NCBI GenBank assembly: GCA_019352035.1
Contig: JABBNZ010000005.1
Span: forward strand, 34,058-98,057
Direction: 5' to 3'
Source: Pseudomonadota bacterium
Lineage (GTDB): Bacteria; Pseudomonadota; Gammaproteobacteria; Steroidobacterales; Steroidobacteraceae
Length of the DNA: 64,000 bases
Positions 7,855 through 15,112 of the stretch are shown piece by piece. Below the pieces are notes generated by a model, which worked only from the letters and a program-made list of their open reading frames with translations, made no database searches and was not told where the DNA came from. The position numbers and the translations under genes were made by a program. Numbering within the stretch: position 1 is the first letter of the stretch; each line of letters opens with the position of its first letter.

Positions 7855-8850
7855 TCAAGTGCCCCCCGCCTGAATCGGCGCGGGCATCGGCTCGAGATCC
7901 GCGCCGAAGGAGGCGAGCCGCTCTCTGACATCCCGCTCGACGGCCGCGAAGTCGACGGCCACCCGTGCCGGGTCGTGACTCGGCACCTTACAATCGTCGA
8001 AGTCGATGCTGAGGCCGACGTCGGCACGAATGCGCGCATGCATCGCATCGCGGTACTGCGGCGAGAGGCCCAGTCGGTCGATGTCGAGCACCAGGTCGGC
8101 AGCGGGCTCGGCAGCGGCATAGGAGAGCAGCCGGACGGCGGTGAAGGCGCGAAAGGACAGCTCGTCGCTGAAGGACAGCGGCCCACCCTGCAGGGCCCGC
8201 AGCTGCTGCGGCAGTCCGCGGGGCAACGGCGGCAGGCCGAGCGTTCGGGCGAAGCGATGCGCGGGGCTGTCCGCGGGCGCGAGCGCCAGAATGAGGAAGT
8301 GACAGGACTCGAAGTAGGAGAGCGGCACCTCTGCGCGGTAGCTGCGGCAGGACAGCCACTGCTGCACCGGATTGCGGCGCAGGAGCACGTGGTATCCGCC
8401 GAGCTCGCTCTTGAGCCCCGGCGCCCGGGCGAGCGAGCGCGAGAACCCGAGCACGGGATGAGTGCCGCGGCGCTGCGCGTGCCGGATGAGCCGCGAGAGG
8501 TAGCGGACCTCGGGCGCGAGACCCTTGCGCGTGGGGAAATACCTCTCGAGCGCGAACTCCCGGCGATATCCCGGCACGCCCTTGAGCAACGGACGCAGCA
8601 GCGGGCGGTACTCCTCGGCGTAGGGCAGAAGCAGCGGCGGATGCCGCGAGTCCCATCCTTGCGCGGTCACGCGTTGGATGCGCTTGGACGAGCACCGCGC
8701 CAGCACTTCACCGAAGGGCTCGTAGAAGCTGGTGGTCTGCGGATTGCGGCGGAAGCGGCTCCATACGTAGGTGCTCGCGCAACGCCAGCCGGCGTGAAGG
8801 AAAACCGCCGTGTGGTGCTTCGGTGACTGTCTCAACGCATCAGGCCCCAT
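7855..8850 (-). CDS. putative sulfotransferase-like protein
   Basis: A 331-residue protein of uncertain function. Near its start it has HAGWRCASTYVWSRFR (about residues 18-33). This resembles the 5'-phosphosulfate-binding P-loop of PAPS sulfotransferases, where a hydrophobic strand is followed by R/K-x-x-S-T. Further on LGFSRSLAR and YHVLLRRNPVQQWLS look like the 3'-phosphate-binding strand and the R-x-P-x-x-x-x-S region of that fold. The remainder is Arg/Leu-rich. It is divergent from the Nudix gene. It could instead be an unrelated P-loop-like protein, and no substrate is suggested. Confidence 0.5.
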   Translation of the reverse strand: MGPDALRQSPKHHTAVFLHAGWRCASTYVWSRFRRNPQTTSFYEPFGEVLARCSSKRIQRVTAQGWDSRHPPLLLPYAEEYRPLLRPLLKGVPGYRREFALERYFPTRKGLAPEVRYLSRLIRHAQRRGTHPVLGFSRSLARAPGLKSELGGYHVLLRRNPVQQWLSCRSYRAEVPLSYFESCHFLILALAPADSPAHRFARTLGLPPLPRGLPQQLRALQGGPLSFSDELSFRAFTAVRLLSYAAAEPAADLVLDIDRLGLSPQYRDAMHARIRADVGLSIDFDDCKVPSHDPARVAVDFAAVERDVRERLASFGADLEPMPAPIQAGGT

Positions 8851-8978
8851 CTTCCGGCCGCCAGCCCGCAGCGGCGGCCCCGGCGCAGGCTTCGCGGTAT
8901 TTTCGCGCCGGGTGAGAGTCTACGCACGCAGTGTACCCGCGGTCGTTTAAAACTGTAACCGTGATAGGCTCGACTGCC

Positions 8979-9509
8979 ATGAAGCCCGAGAAGCAGACGA
9001 CGCACTTTCGCGGACGGATCATCTCGCTCACGACCGACGAGGTGCGGCTGCCAAACGGACATCTCGCCTCGCTCGAGGTGGTCCACCATCCGGGCGGCGC
9101 GGCCGCGGTGGCAATCGACGCGCAGGAGCGCGTTTGCCTGCTCAAGCAGTATCGCTACGTCGCGGACGGCTGGCTGTGGGAATTGCCGGCCGGGAAGCTG
9201 GAGCCGGACGAGCCGCCCCTCGCGACCGCCCAGCGAGAGCTCATCGAGGAGGCCGGGGTGAGCGCGCGCCAGTGGAGCCCCTTGGGCTCTTACCTCAGCT
9301 CTCCCGGGATCTTCACCGAGGTGTTGCACCTCTTTCTGGCGACGGACGTACAGCCGGCCGCGGCGGCCCACGAGCAGGCGGAAGTCATCGAGGTGCACTG
9401 GGTGCCCTTCCTCGAGGCTTGCGAGCGGGCGGAACGGGGCGAGATCCGCGACGGCAAGACGGCGATGGGCCTCATCCGGGCGCGTTATGTCCGTAGCCAC
9501 GGAATCTAG
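8979..9509 (+). CDS. Nudix hydrolase, ADP-ribose pyrophosphatase type
   Basis: The 176-residue protein has a perfect Nudix box: G at the start of GKLEPDE, then RELIEEAGV, matching Gx5Ex7REUxEExGU. The upstream RYVADGWLWELPAGK stretch and overall length match ADP-ribose pyrophosphatases (NudF-like), which hydrolyse ADP-ribose to AMP and ribose-5-phosphate. The ATG at 8979 is preferred over an in-frame GTG at 8931, because the extra 16 residues look non-conserved. An ADP-ribosylglycohydrolase fusion lies 6 kb away at 15113, so the window may hold two steps of ADP-ribose turnover, though the genes are not linked in an operon. Confidence 0.9.
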   Translation: MKPEKQTTHFRGRIISLTTDEVRLPNGHLASLEVVHHPGGAAAVAIDAQERVCLLKQYRYVADGWLWELPAGKLEPDEPPLATAQRELIEEAGVSARQWSPLGSYLSSPGIFTEVLHLFLATDVQPAAAAHEQAEVIEVHWVPFLEACERAERGEIRDGKTAMGLIRARYVRSHGI

Positions 9510-9606
9510 GGAAGAAGCCGCAGGCCAATCCGTGACGGATGTCTCAGAACGGCGACAGCCGCACTGCTAAGGTCCCCGCGTCCGCGAGTCGCGGACTGCG
9601 GTTGCA

Positions 9607-9972
9607 GTGCTTTCATTGGACGCGAGTACTAAAAAAATCGACGGGACCGATGCCTGCAAGCTGGACAATACCGGCGAGCGCCGCCGCCTGTCCCGGGTCC
9701 GCCATGACGAGCGCGGGAATGCGTATGTCGAATGGGTCGACGCGCCCGCGGAGCTGGTGGAGCGTCCCAAGCTCGAGATCGCGCGGGAGCCCTGGGAAAT
9801 GCAGATGGAGGAGGAGCGCAAAGCCTGCGATCCCTATTCCAACGCGTCCGGCAGCAACCCCAAGAGCACCGGCACCACGACCCGCACGAACCTGCGCCAG
9901 CTCTCCGAGTGGATCAAGATGATGCGGGAGCTCGAGGAGCGCAAGCGCGGCGGCGGCGGCGGCGAGGAGTAG
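9607..9972 (+). CDS. hypothetical protein with charged C-terminus
   Basis: I do not recognise this 121-residue protein. It is hydrophilic. A central segment reads VRHDERGNAYVEWVDAPA. It is followed by a charged helix (EIAREPWEMQMEEERKA), a Ser/Thr/Asn-rich linker, and a final amphipathic helix ending in GGGGGEE. The start is unsure: no ATG is available near the N-terminus, and GTG 9607 or TTG 9619 are the candidates. Codon use (G/C third positions) supports a real gene. It converges with the minus-strand gene at 9976, leaving 3 bases between the stops. Confidence 0.6.
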   Translation: MLSLDASTKKIDGTDACKLDNTGERRRLSRVRHDERGNAYVEWVDAPAELVERPKLEIAREPWEMQMEEERKACDPYSNASGSNPKSTGTTTRTNLRQLSEWIKMMRELEERKRGGGGGEE

Positions 9973-9975
9973 CGC

Positions 9976-10638
9976 TCAGCCGGCGGACCGCTCGATGTGC
10001 GCGACCTTGCGTGCATTCGTCAGCCGGTAGAAGCGCCGCAGCTCGGTGAGCACCGCATTCCCGGGGCCGCCGCCCGCGCGGCGCAGGGATTGCTCCAACC
10101 GCCCGCAGAACTTCTCCGCGTAACGGCTGGCCTCGCGGTAAAGATCGTCGCGTCCGTCGGCGAGCCGCGGATCGACGCGAGTGCGCTCGAAGAGGATGCG
10201 CCGCAGCTCCGCGGGGAACCGTTGCGGGAGCTGGCGGCGCAGCAGCCAGTAGCTGGCGACGTACTTGTCGATTTCCGCCTGCAACTCGAGCTCCAGGATC
10301 GAGACCGGACGGTCGTGGCCCGCGTTCCAGGCGAGGTACAGGAAGTGACTCACGCCCTCGAGCGCCTTCCAGTAGTCCGCGACGTTGCCGTCGTGCAGCC
10401 GCACCATCGGATCTTCCTGCCGCAGGCGCTCCAACAGGCCCGGATCGAGGTAGAGCGAGATCGCCGCCTCCTCGCCAGCGTCCCCGGCATCGGCGACGAC
10501 GAGATCCTCCTCCGACACCCGCGCCCTGACACAAACCGGGAGGCGCCCGCGGTCGGTGACTAGAAAGTCATAGACGTCGTGCCCGACACTCACGTCGTAA
10601 ATGCCGCCGATCAGCTGCTGCAGCTGCCTCAGGATCAC
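9976..10638 (-). CDS. conserved hypothetical protein
   Basis: A soluble, mixed-charge 220-residue protein with no signal peptide or membrane segment. An N-terminal beta-rich part (YDVSVGHDVYDFLVTDRG) is followed by a mainly helical part (LELELQAEIDKYVASYWLL, LTELRRFYRLTNARKVAHIE). I recognise no catalytic motif. Its start is 5 bases from the stop of the upstream minus-strand gene (10644-11276), so the two are almost certainly cotranscribed and may act together. Confidence 0.7.
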   Translation of the reverse strand: MILRQLQQLIGGIYDVSVGHDVYDFLVTDRGRLPVCVRARVSEEDLVVADAGDAGEEAAISLYLDPGLLERLRQEDPMVRLHDGNVADYWKALEGVSHFLYLAWNAGHDRPVSILELELQAEIDKYVASYWLLRRQLPQRFPAELRRILFERTRVDPRLADGRDDLYREASRYAEKFCGRLEQSLRRAGGGPGNAVLTELRRFYRLTNARKVAHIERSAG

Positions 10639-10643
10639 GGGTG

Positions 10644-11276
10644 TCAGTGCGCGAATTGCGTCCCGCCGGCCAAGGTCGGATCGACGCCGAGGCGCTTCAG
10701 GAGCGCGTAGCTGCGCCGGCTGCCGGTCTTCATCCAGATCTCGTAGAGCCGCAGGATGTCCTTGTCGGAATGCTCATGTGCGGTCTGCGCGAGCTCGTTG
10801 AGCGCATCGACCATGGGCTGGAATTTCTCCGAGAGCTCCGCGAACACGCCGCCGAGCACCCTCCCCTTGCCGCGGGACAGCGTTTCGGCGAGGAAACCGT
10901 ACGCGCGCCCCCCCATGGCGATGTGATAGTCGATGTCGATCAGCTTGCGCGCGAAGCTCTGCGCGAAGAATCCGGCGACGAAGAGCGAGACATCGCCCAG
11001 GCGCTGCAGGTTGCGGTTGCGATCGTCCGCGGACTGCGCCTCGAGCGCCTCCGACAGCATGAGGACGAGCGGCTTGATTCGCGGCCCCTCCGGGGTGCGC
11101 TCGAACAGCGCCTCGGAGCGCGAGAAGAGGGTCAACAGGTTGACGACGTAGTGCTCGGTCTGATCCTCGACCGAGAGCCGCTGGCTCTCGAGAGCCCCGT
11201 GCACGGCGTCCTTGAAGAATTCCTTCAGGTTGCTGACCGGCTGAACCCGGCTGGATGATTGGGCGTCAGACATCAT
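10644..11276 (-). CDS. conserved hypothetical helical protein
   Basis: A 210-residue, largely alpha-helical protein of unknown function. Notable stretches are SNLKEFFKDAVHGALESQRL near the N-terminus, the hydrophobic but not clearly membrane-spanning DVSLFVAGFFAQSFARKLID, and DILRLYEIWMKTGSRRSYALL at the end. The start is placed at the tandem ATGs 11276/11273. An upstream in-frame start at 11366 would add a non-conserved, Arg-rich segment. It is the first gene of a two-gene operon with 9976-10638. Confidence 0.7.
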   Translation of the reverse strand: MMSDAQSSSRVQPVSNLKEFFKDAVHGALESQRLSVEDQTEHYVVNLLTLFSRSEALFERTPEGPRIKPLVLMLSEALEAQSADDRNRNLQRLGDVSLFVAGFFAQSFARKLIDIDYHIAMGGRAYGFLAETLSRGKGRVLGGVFAELSEKFQPMVDALNELAQTAHEHSDKDILRLYEIWMKTGSRRSYALLKRLGVDPTLAGGTQFAH

Positions 11277-11426
11277 TGAATGACCTCCGCGGCGCATCCG
11301 CTGGCTATACAACGGCAGCGCACGCCCAAAGTTCACTCCACATGGCGGCCAAGTTCCGTGACGCACTCCTCCTTATGATGCGATGCAAGGCGCGCAAGCG
11401 CCGGCGCGGTCGTATCTAATCGGCGT

Positions 11427-12185
11427 TCAGGCCTGGCAGCTGTCCGGACCGAGCGCTAACAGCTCCGCCAGCTCCATGCAGTCGGCGACATCGAAGTCGG
11501 CCGGCGTCAGGTGCGACGGCCAGGGCGCGAGGCCGCGGTTCATCCATGCGGTGCGCAGGCCCGCGGCGCGCGCGGCCTCCACGTCGAGGAAGGGATCGTC
11601 GCCGACATAGAGGATGCTTCGGGGCGCAAGGCGCAGGTCCCGGGCGAGTTGGTGGAAGCAACGGGGATGCGGCTTCGCGGCGCCGATCTGACGCGCGTTC
11701 AGCGACAGGCTGAACAGCGGCGCGAGTCCGATCAGCTTCAGATCCGCGTTGCCGTTGCTGAGTGATGCGAGCGTATAGCGCTCGCGCAGACGCTCGAGCG
11801 CGGGCTGGACGTCGGGATAGGGCTTAAGCTCATTGCGCGCCGCGAAGAACACCCGGAAGGCGAGCTGCGCCACCTCTTCCCCGTACCCGCACTCGCGCGC
11901 GTGCGCGGTTAGAGCGGTGAGGCGCAGATAGGTGAAGTCGTGGGCATTGTGGGGCTCGCTGCGGGCGAGCCGCTCGCGCGCAGCGCGCATTTCCTCGAGC
12001 GACACCGCCGCGACGATGCGCGGGCAATGCTCGCGCAGCCACTCTTGCAGGCGCTCCTCCGCGCGAACGATCACCGGACCAACATCCCACAGTGTATCAT
12101 CGAGATCGAAGGCGACCGCGCGGATGCCGCCCGGCCCCGCCGCGCGGGGTGCGGCGCGGCCCAAGCTCGAGATTCCAGTCGTCAT
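11427..12185 (-). CDS. HAD-superfamily hydrolase (subfamily IA)
   Basis: The 252-residue protein has the HAD nucleophile motif FDLDDTLWD (about residues 25-33), a helical cap, motif II LSNGNAD, the motif III lysine in IGAAKPHPRCF, and motif IV VGDDPFLDVEAA. This matches YjjG/YigB-like phosphatases acting on small phosphorylated metabolites such as sugar phosphates, nucleotides or FMN. The start at ATG 12185 leaves about 19 extra residues before the fold begins. It is divergent from the GST gene at 12206, with 20 bases between the start codons, so promoters must overlap the neighbouring coding sequence. Confidence 0.88.
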   Translation of the reverse strand: MTTGISSLGRAAPRAAGPGGIRAVAFDLDDTLWDVGPVIVRAEERLQEWLREHCPRIVAAVSLEEMRAARERLARSEPHNAHDFTYLRLTALTAHARECGYGEEVAQLAFRVFFAARNELKPYPDVQPALERLRERYTLASLSNGNADLKLIGLAPLFSLSLNARQIGAAKPHPRCFHQLARDLRLAPRSILYVGDDPFLDVEAARAAGLRTAWMNRGLAPWPSHLTPADFDVADCMELAELLALGPDSCQA

Positions 12186-12205
12186 CGTGTGAAGGTTACC
12201 ATCCC

Positions 12206-12856
12206 ATGTCGGCTCTGACTCTGGTGATCGGCAACAGGAACTACTCCTCGTGGTCGCTGCGGCCATGGGTGCTGCTGAAGCACCTCGGCCTGCAGTTCCG
12301 GGAGGTATTGATCCCGCTCGACACCCCGACGACGAAGGACGAGATGGAGAAATACGGGCCGAGCGGCCGGGTGCCGGTGCTGCTCGACGGCGAGCTCTGC
12401 GTATGGGATTCGCTCGCCATCTGCGAATACGCGGCGGAGCTCGCCGGCCGCGGCTGGCCGCACGAGCCGCAAGCGCGGGCGGTCGCCCGCTCGGTATGCG
12501 CGGAGATGCATTCGGGCTTCGCGAACCTCAGGATGGAGTGGCCGATGAATGCGCGCGCGCGCCACCGCCGCACCGTCAGCACGCCGGGACTGGAAGCGGA
12601 CATCGACCGCGTGGATGAGATCTGGAACGAATGCCGGCGGCGCTTCGGCGCGGGGGGACCCTGGCTCTTCGGGGAGTACTCCATCGCCGATGCGATGTAT
12701 GCCCCGGTCGTGCTGCGGTTCAACACCTATGGCGCGCGGATCTCCGAGACGGCGCGCTGGTACATGGCCACGACGCTCGAGGACTCGATCCTGCAATCGT
12801 GGCTGGCGGCCGCCAAGGTGGAGCCGTGGACGCTGGCGCAATCGGAAGTGGGATGA
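12206..12856 (+). CDS. glutathione S-transferase family protein
   Basis: A 216-residue GST whose N-terminus (LVIGNRNYSSWSLRPWVLL) carries the SSWSLR signature of the YfcF/maleylacetoacetate-isomerase-like bacterial GSTs; Ser residues near 12-13 are the likely catalytic hydroxyls. The G-site is seen as GPSGRVPVLLDG then WDSLAICEYAAE. The C-terminal domain includes the N-capping motif region SIADAMYAPVVLR. It differs from the GST at 19-699 and is likely a separate class. The ATG at 12206 follows directly on the divergent HAD gene. Confidence 0.88.
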   Translation: MSALTLVIGNRNYSSWSLRPWVLLKHLGLQFREVLIPLDTPTTKDEMEKYGPSGRVPVLLDGELCVWDSLAICEYAAELAGRGWPHEPQARAVARSVCAEMHSGFANLRMEWPMNARARHRRTVSTPGLEADIDRVDEIWNECRRRFGAGGPWLFGEYSIADAMYAPVVLRFNTYGARISETARWYMATTLEDSILQSWLAAAKVEPWTLAQSEVG

Positions 12857-12892
12857 GAGCGGTGCCGCCCGAACGCACGGCCGCACGATGTC

Positions 12893-13927
12893 CTAGCTGT
12901 AAGTCGCCCGCCACTCCGCCCGATACGACATCCCCAGCGACATCAGCCGCTCGAGCAGCTCCGGATAGCTGATCCCGGCCGCGCGGGCGGACTCGGCGAA
13001 GTCCTCGGCCGCTTCCAGGTTGGGGTTGGCGTTGGCCTCCAGCGCGTAGACGTTGCCGTCCGCGGTCGCCCTGAAATCCATTCGCGCGCAGCCCGAGAGT
13101 CCGAGCGCGCGATAGATGCGGCGTGAGAGCCGGTCGAGGCGCGCGAGCACCGCCGGCGGCAGGTCCTGCGCGGCTCGGGTGGTGATGCCGTACTTCGCCT
13201 GATACCGCTTGTCCCATTTCACCTTGCGGGTGGCGATGGCGGCCAGGGAGTCGGGCATCGAGCCGAAGACCATCTCCCAGACCGGCAGCCGCGTCAGCCG
13301 ATCGTTGCCCATCACCCCGACATAGAGCTCGCGGCCCTCGATGTACTCCTCGACCAGGGCATCGGAGCCGATCTGCTCGTGGACGAAGGCGATACGCTCC
13401 TTGAGGCGGGCGGCATCCTCCACGACCGAGGCTTGCGCGATCCCCATCGAGGCGTCCTCGACGGTCGATTTCACGAACAGGGGGAAGCGCAGCTTGCGCG
13501 GCACGTGAATGCGCGCGCCGCGCTGAAAGACGGCGAACTGCGGGGTCGGAATGCGGTGGAAGGCGAGCAGCTGCTTGCAGAGCGGCTTGTCGCGCGACAA
13601 CAGCAACCCGCGGGGATTGCAGCCGGTATAGGGCTGACGCAGCAGCTCGAGGAATGCAACGACGTGCTGGTCGTACGTGACGATCCCGTTGAATTCCTCG
13701 AGCAGGTTGAAGACGATGTCCGGCTTCCACTCCGCGATGCTGCTGCGCATCTCGGTGAGGCTGTCGAGCACGCCCAGACAGCGGACGTCATGCCCGCTGG
13801 CGCGCAGGGTGCTGGTGACGTCGTATTCGGTACGCCACTCCTCGATCTCTTTGTCGTTACGGCCTTCGAGTGATTCCGGCGGCACCAGGCTCGCGTGCAC
13901 CACGACGAGCGTGCGCAGTTTTCTCAT
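12893..13927 (-). CDS. ATP-grasp ligase (D-Ala-D-Ala ligase-like)
   Basis: A 344-residue protein with the D-alanine-D-alanine-ligase-type ATP-grasp fold. It has an N-terminal domain with VFNLLEEFNG, the central FPLFVKSTVEDASMGIAQAS that holds the ATP lysine, DALVEEYIEGRELYVGVMG, and the Mg-binding end CARMDFRATADGNVYALEANANPN. The EANANPN motif (often E-N/I-N-x-x-P in ligases) supports catalytic competence. Its ATG overlaps the stop of the upstream zinc-peptidase gene (ATGA), so translation is coupled. It is unlikely to be the housekeeping Ddl, given this context. It more likely joins amino acids or peptides in an uncharacterised pathway. Confidence 0.82.
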   Translation of the reverse strand: MRKLRTLVVVHASLVPPESLEGRNDKEIEEWRTEYDVTSTLRASGHDVRCLGVLDSLTEMRSSIAEWKPDIVFNLLEEFNGIVTYDQHVVAFLELLRQPYTGCNPRGLLLSRDKPLCKQLLAFHRIPTPQFAVFQRGARIHVPRKLRFPLFVKSTVEDASMGIAQASVVEDAARLKERIAFVHEQIGSDALVEEYIEGRELYVGVMGNDRLTRLPVWEMVFGSMPDSLAAIATRKVKWDKRYQAKYGITTRAAQDLPPAVLARLDRLSRRIYRALGLSGCARMDFRATADGNVYALEANANPNLEAAEDFAESARAAGISYPELLERLMSLGMSYRAEWRATYS

Positions 13928-14952
13928 AGGCGCAGGTGCGGGGTCTCGCCTTGGCGGTAGAGACTGGCGAGCCGCTCGAGCAGCCATCGGGCACTGCGGA
14001 TGGCGTCACGGCGGTTGCCTCGGACGTAAAGCTTCAATGTCTCACTGCGCTCGATCAGCATACGGACGATCTGCTGCACACTATAACGCTCGAGGCCCAG
14101 CTCGCGCGACACCGAGGCGATCAGTGACTTGCGGTTGGCGCGCAACAGCGTTGCGGCGCGAATGGCGCCGCGGCGCATCGGCCGGGGCGCGAACAACCGG
14201 TGCAGATACTCATCGGCCAGTCCGCGGCGGTAATGGCGCTGACGGGCGAGCTTGCGCCGATAGTGCTGCGCGAGCGTGCGGGTATCGGCCTCGAGAGGCT
14301 CTATGCGGGTGCGATTGCGCACGGGCGCACGGCGCCCGCGCACTTCGGCGATCAGCTCCTCGACGGCGCTCAATTTCTGGAAGGCGGGCCAGTCGGCGTA
14401 GCTCTTGCGCCAGCCGGAACGCGGCGTCAGCCAGACGGCGAAGGTCTCCGCGAAGTCCTCGGTCGGGTGCGATTGCGCGTACCACTCCCCCAGGTGATGC
14501 ACGTAGCGGCGGCTGCCGGGGCGCGCCCGGTAACGCGCCGGATACTGCAGGGAGGCCGGGCCGAAGACCTCGCGCCAGCGCTTGCGGCGGCGAAGCCGGT
14601 AGGCGTTGTCGAGCGCGTGCCCCGCTTCGTGGCGCAGGATTCGCATGAACCAGCGTGTGTTGCCGCCCTCCGCTTCCCGCATGATGCGGCGCTCGAGGCG
14701 CTCCAGGCGCGGATGCGCCAGGTAGAACGGGATCGCGATGCCGGGGACGCCGTCGGGGGAGAACCACTCTTCCGACAGCCACACGTGCGGGTGGAAACGG
14801 ATGCCGCGGGCCTCGAGCTCCGAGTAGAGCCGCCGCACGCGGCGCTCGAGGTGCGAGCCCTGCAGCCGCAGGCCGAGATCGCAGAAGCGCAACGAGAGCA
14901 GGCGCTCGTCGGACAGGCGAGTCCATACCGGCCTTTTCTTGTGTCTGTTCAT
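13924..14952 (-). CDS. putative zinc-binding metallopeptidase (PF15887-like)
   Basis: The 342-residue protein contains a zinc-peptidase motif HEAGH at residues 108-112 (RHEAGHALDNAY). About 50 residues later comes HPTEDFAETFAVW, whose Glu/His residues could give the third ligand. This spacing fits the 'putative zinc-binding metallopeptidase' family. The C-terminal 150 residues are very Arg-rich and helical, which could bind nucleic acid or membranes. There is no signal peptide, so it should act in the cytoplasm. It is translationally coupled to the ATP-grasp gene, suggesting one pathway that makes and trims, or matures, a peptide. Confidence 0.72.
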   Translation of the reverse strand: MNRHKKRPVWTRLSDERLLSLRFCDLGLRLQGSHLERRVRRLYSELEARGIRFHPHVWLSEEWFSPDGVPGIAIPFYLAHPRLERLERRIMREAEGGNTRWFMRILRHEAGHALDNAYRLRRRKRWREVFGPASLQYPARYRARPGSRRYVHHLGEWYAQSHPTEDFAETFAVWLTPRSGWRKSYADWPAFQKLSAVEELIAEVRGRRAPVRNRTRIEPLEADTRTLAQHYRRKLARQRHYRRGLADEYLHRLFAPRPMRRGAIRAATLLRANRKSLIASVSRELGLERYSVQQIVRMLIERSETLKLYVRGNRRDAIRSARWLLERLASLYRQGETPHLRL

Positions 14953-14993
14953 GGGCTGTGGCGCGCCCCCGAATCATGAAACGGTCCGAGATC

Positions 14994-15110
14994 GTGCCCC
15001 AGGCACAGGGACTGTGCCCCGCCGCCGCAGGTGGCGGCGGCAGCGGACAAAAACCGCGCTTTTGGCCGCTGCCACGCTGGGCCGGGCAGAAGCCCGGATC
15101 CAGCGTTTCA
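14994..15110 (-). repeat. dispersed 3'-end element, copy B
   Basis: Read on the minus strand it begins CGCTGGATCCGGGC just after the stop of the gene at 15113, continues with TGCCCGGC and CAGCG, forms a hairpin around GCCAAAAGCGCGGTTTTTG, and ends with GGCGGCGGGGCAC. It has the same order of blocks as copies A and C, with arms that differ in sequence but stay complementary. Confidence 0.75.
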
Positions 15111-15112
15111 TA

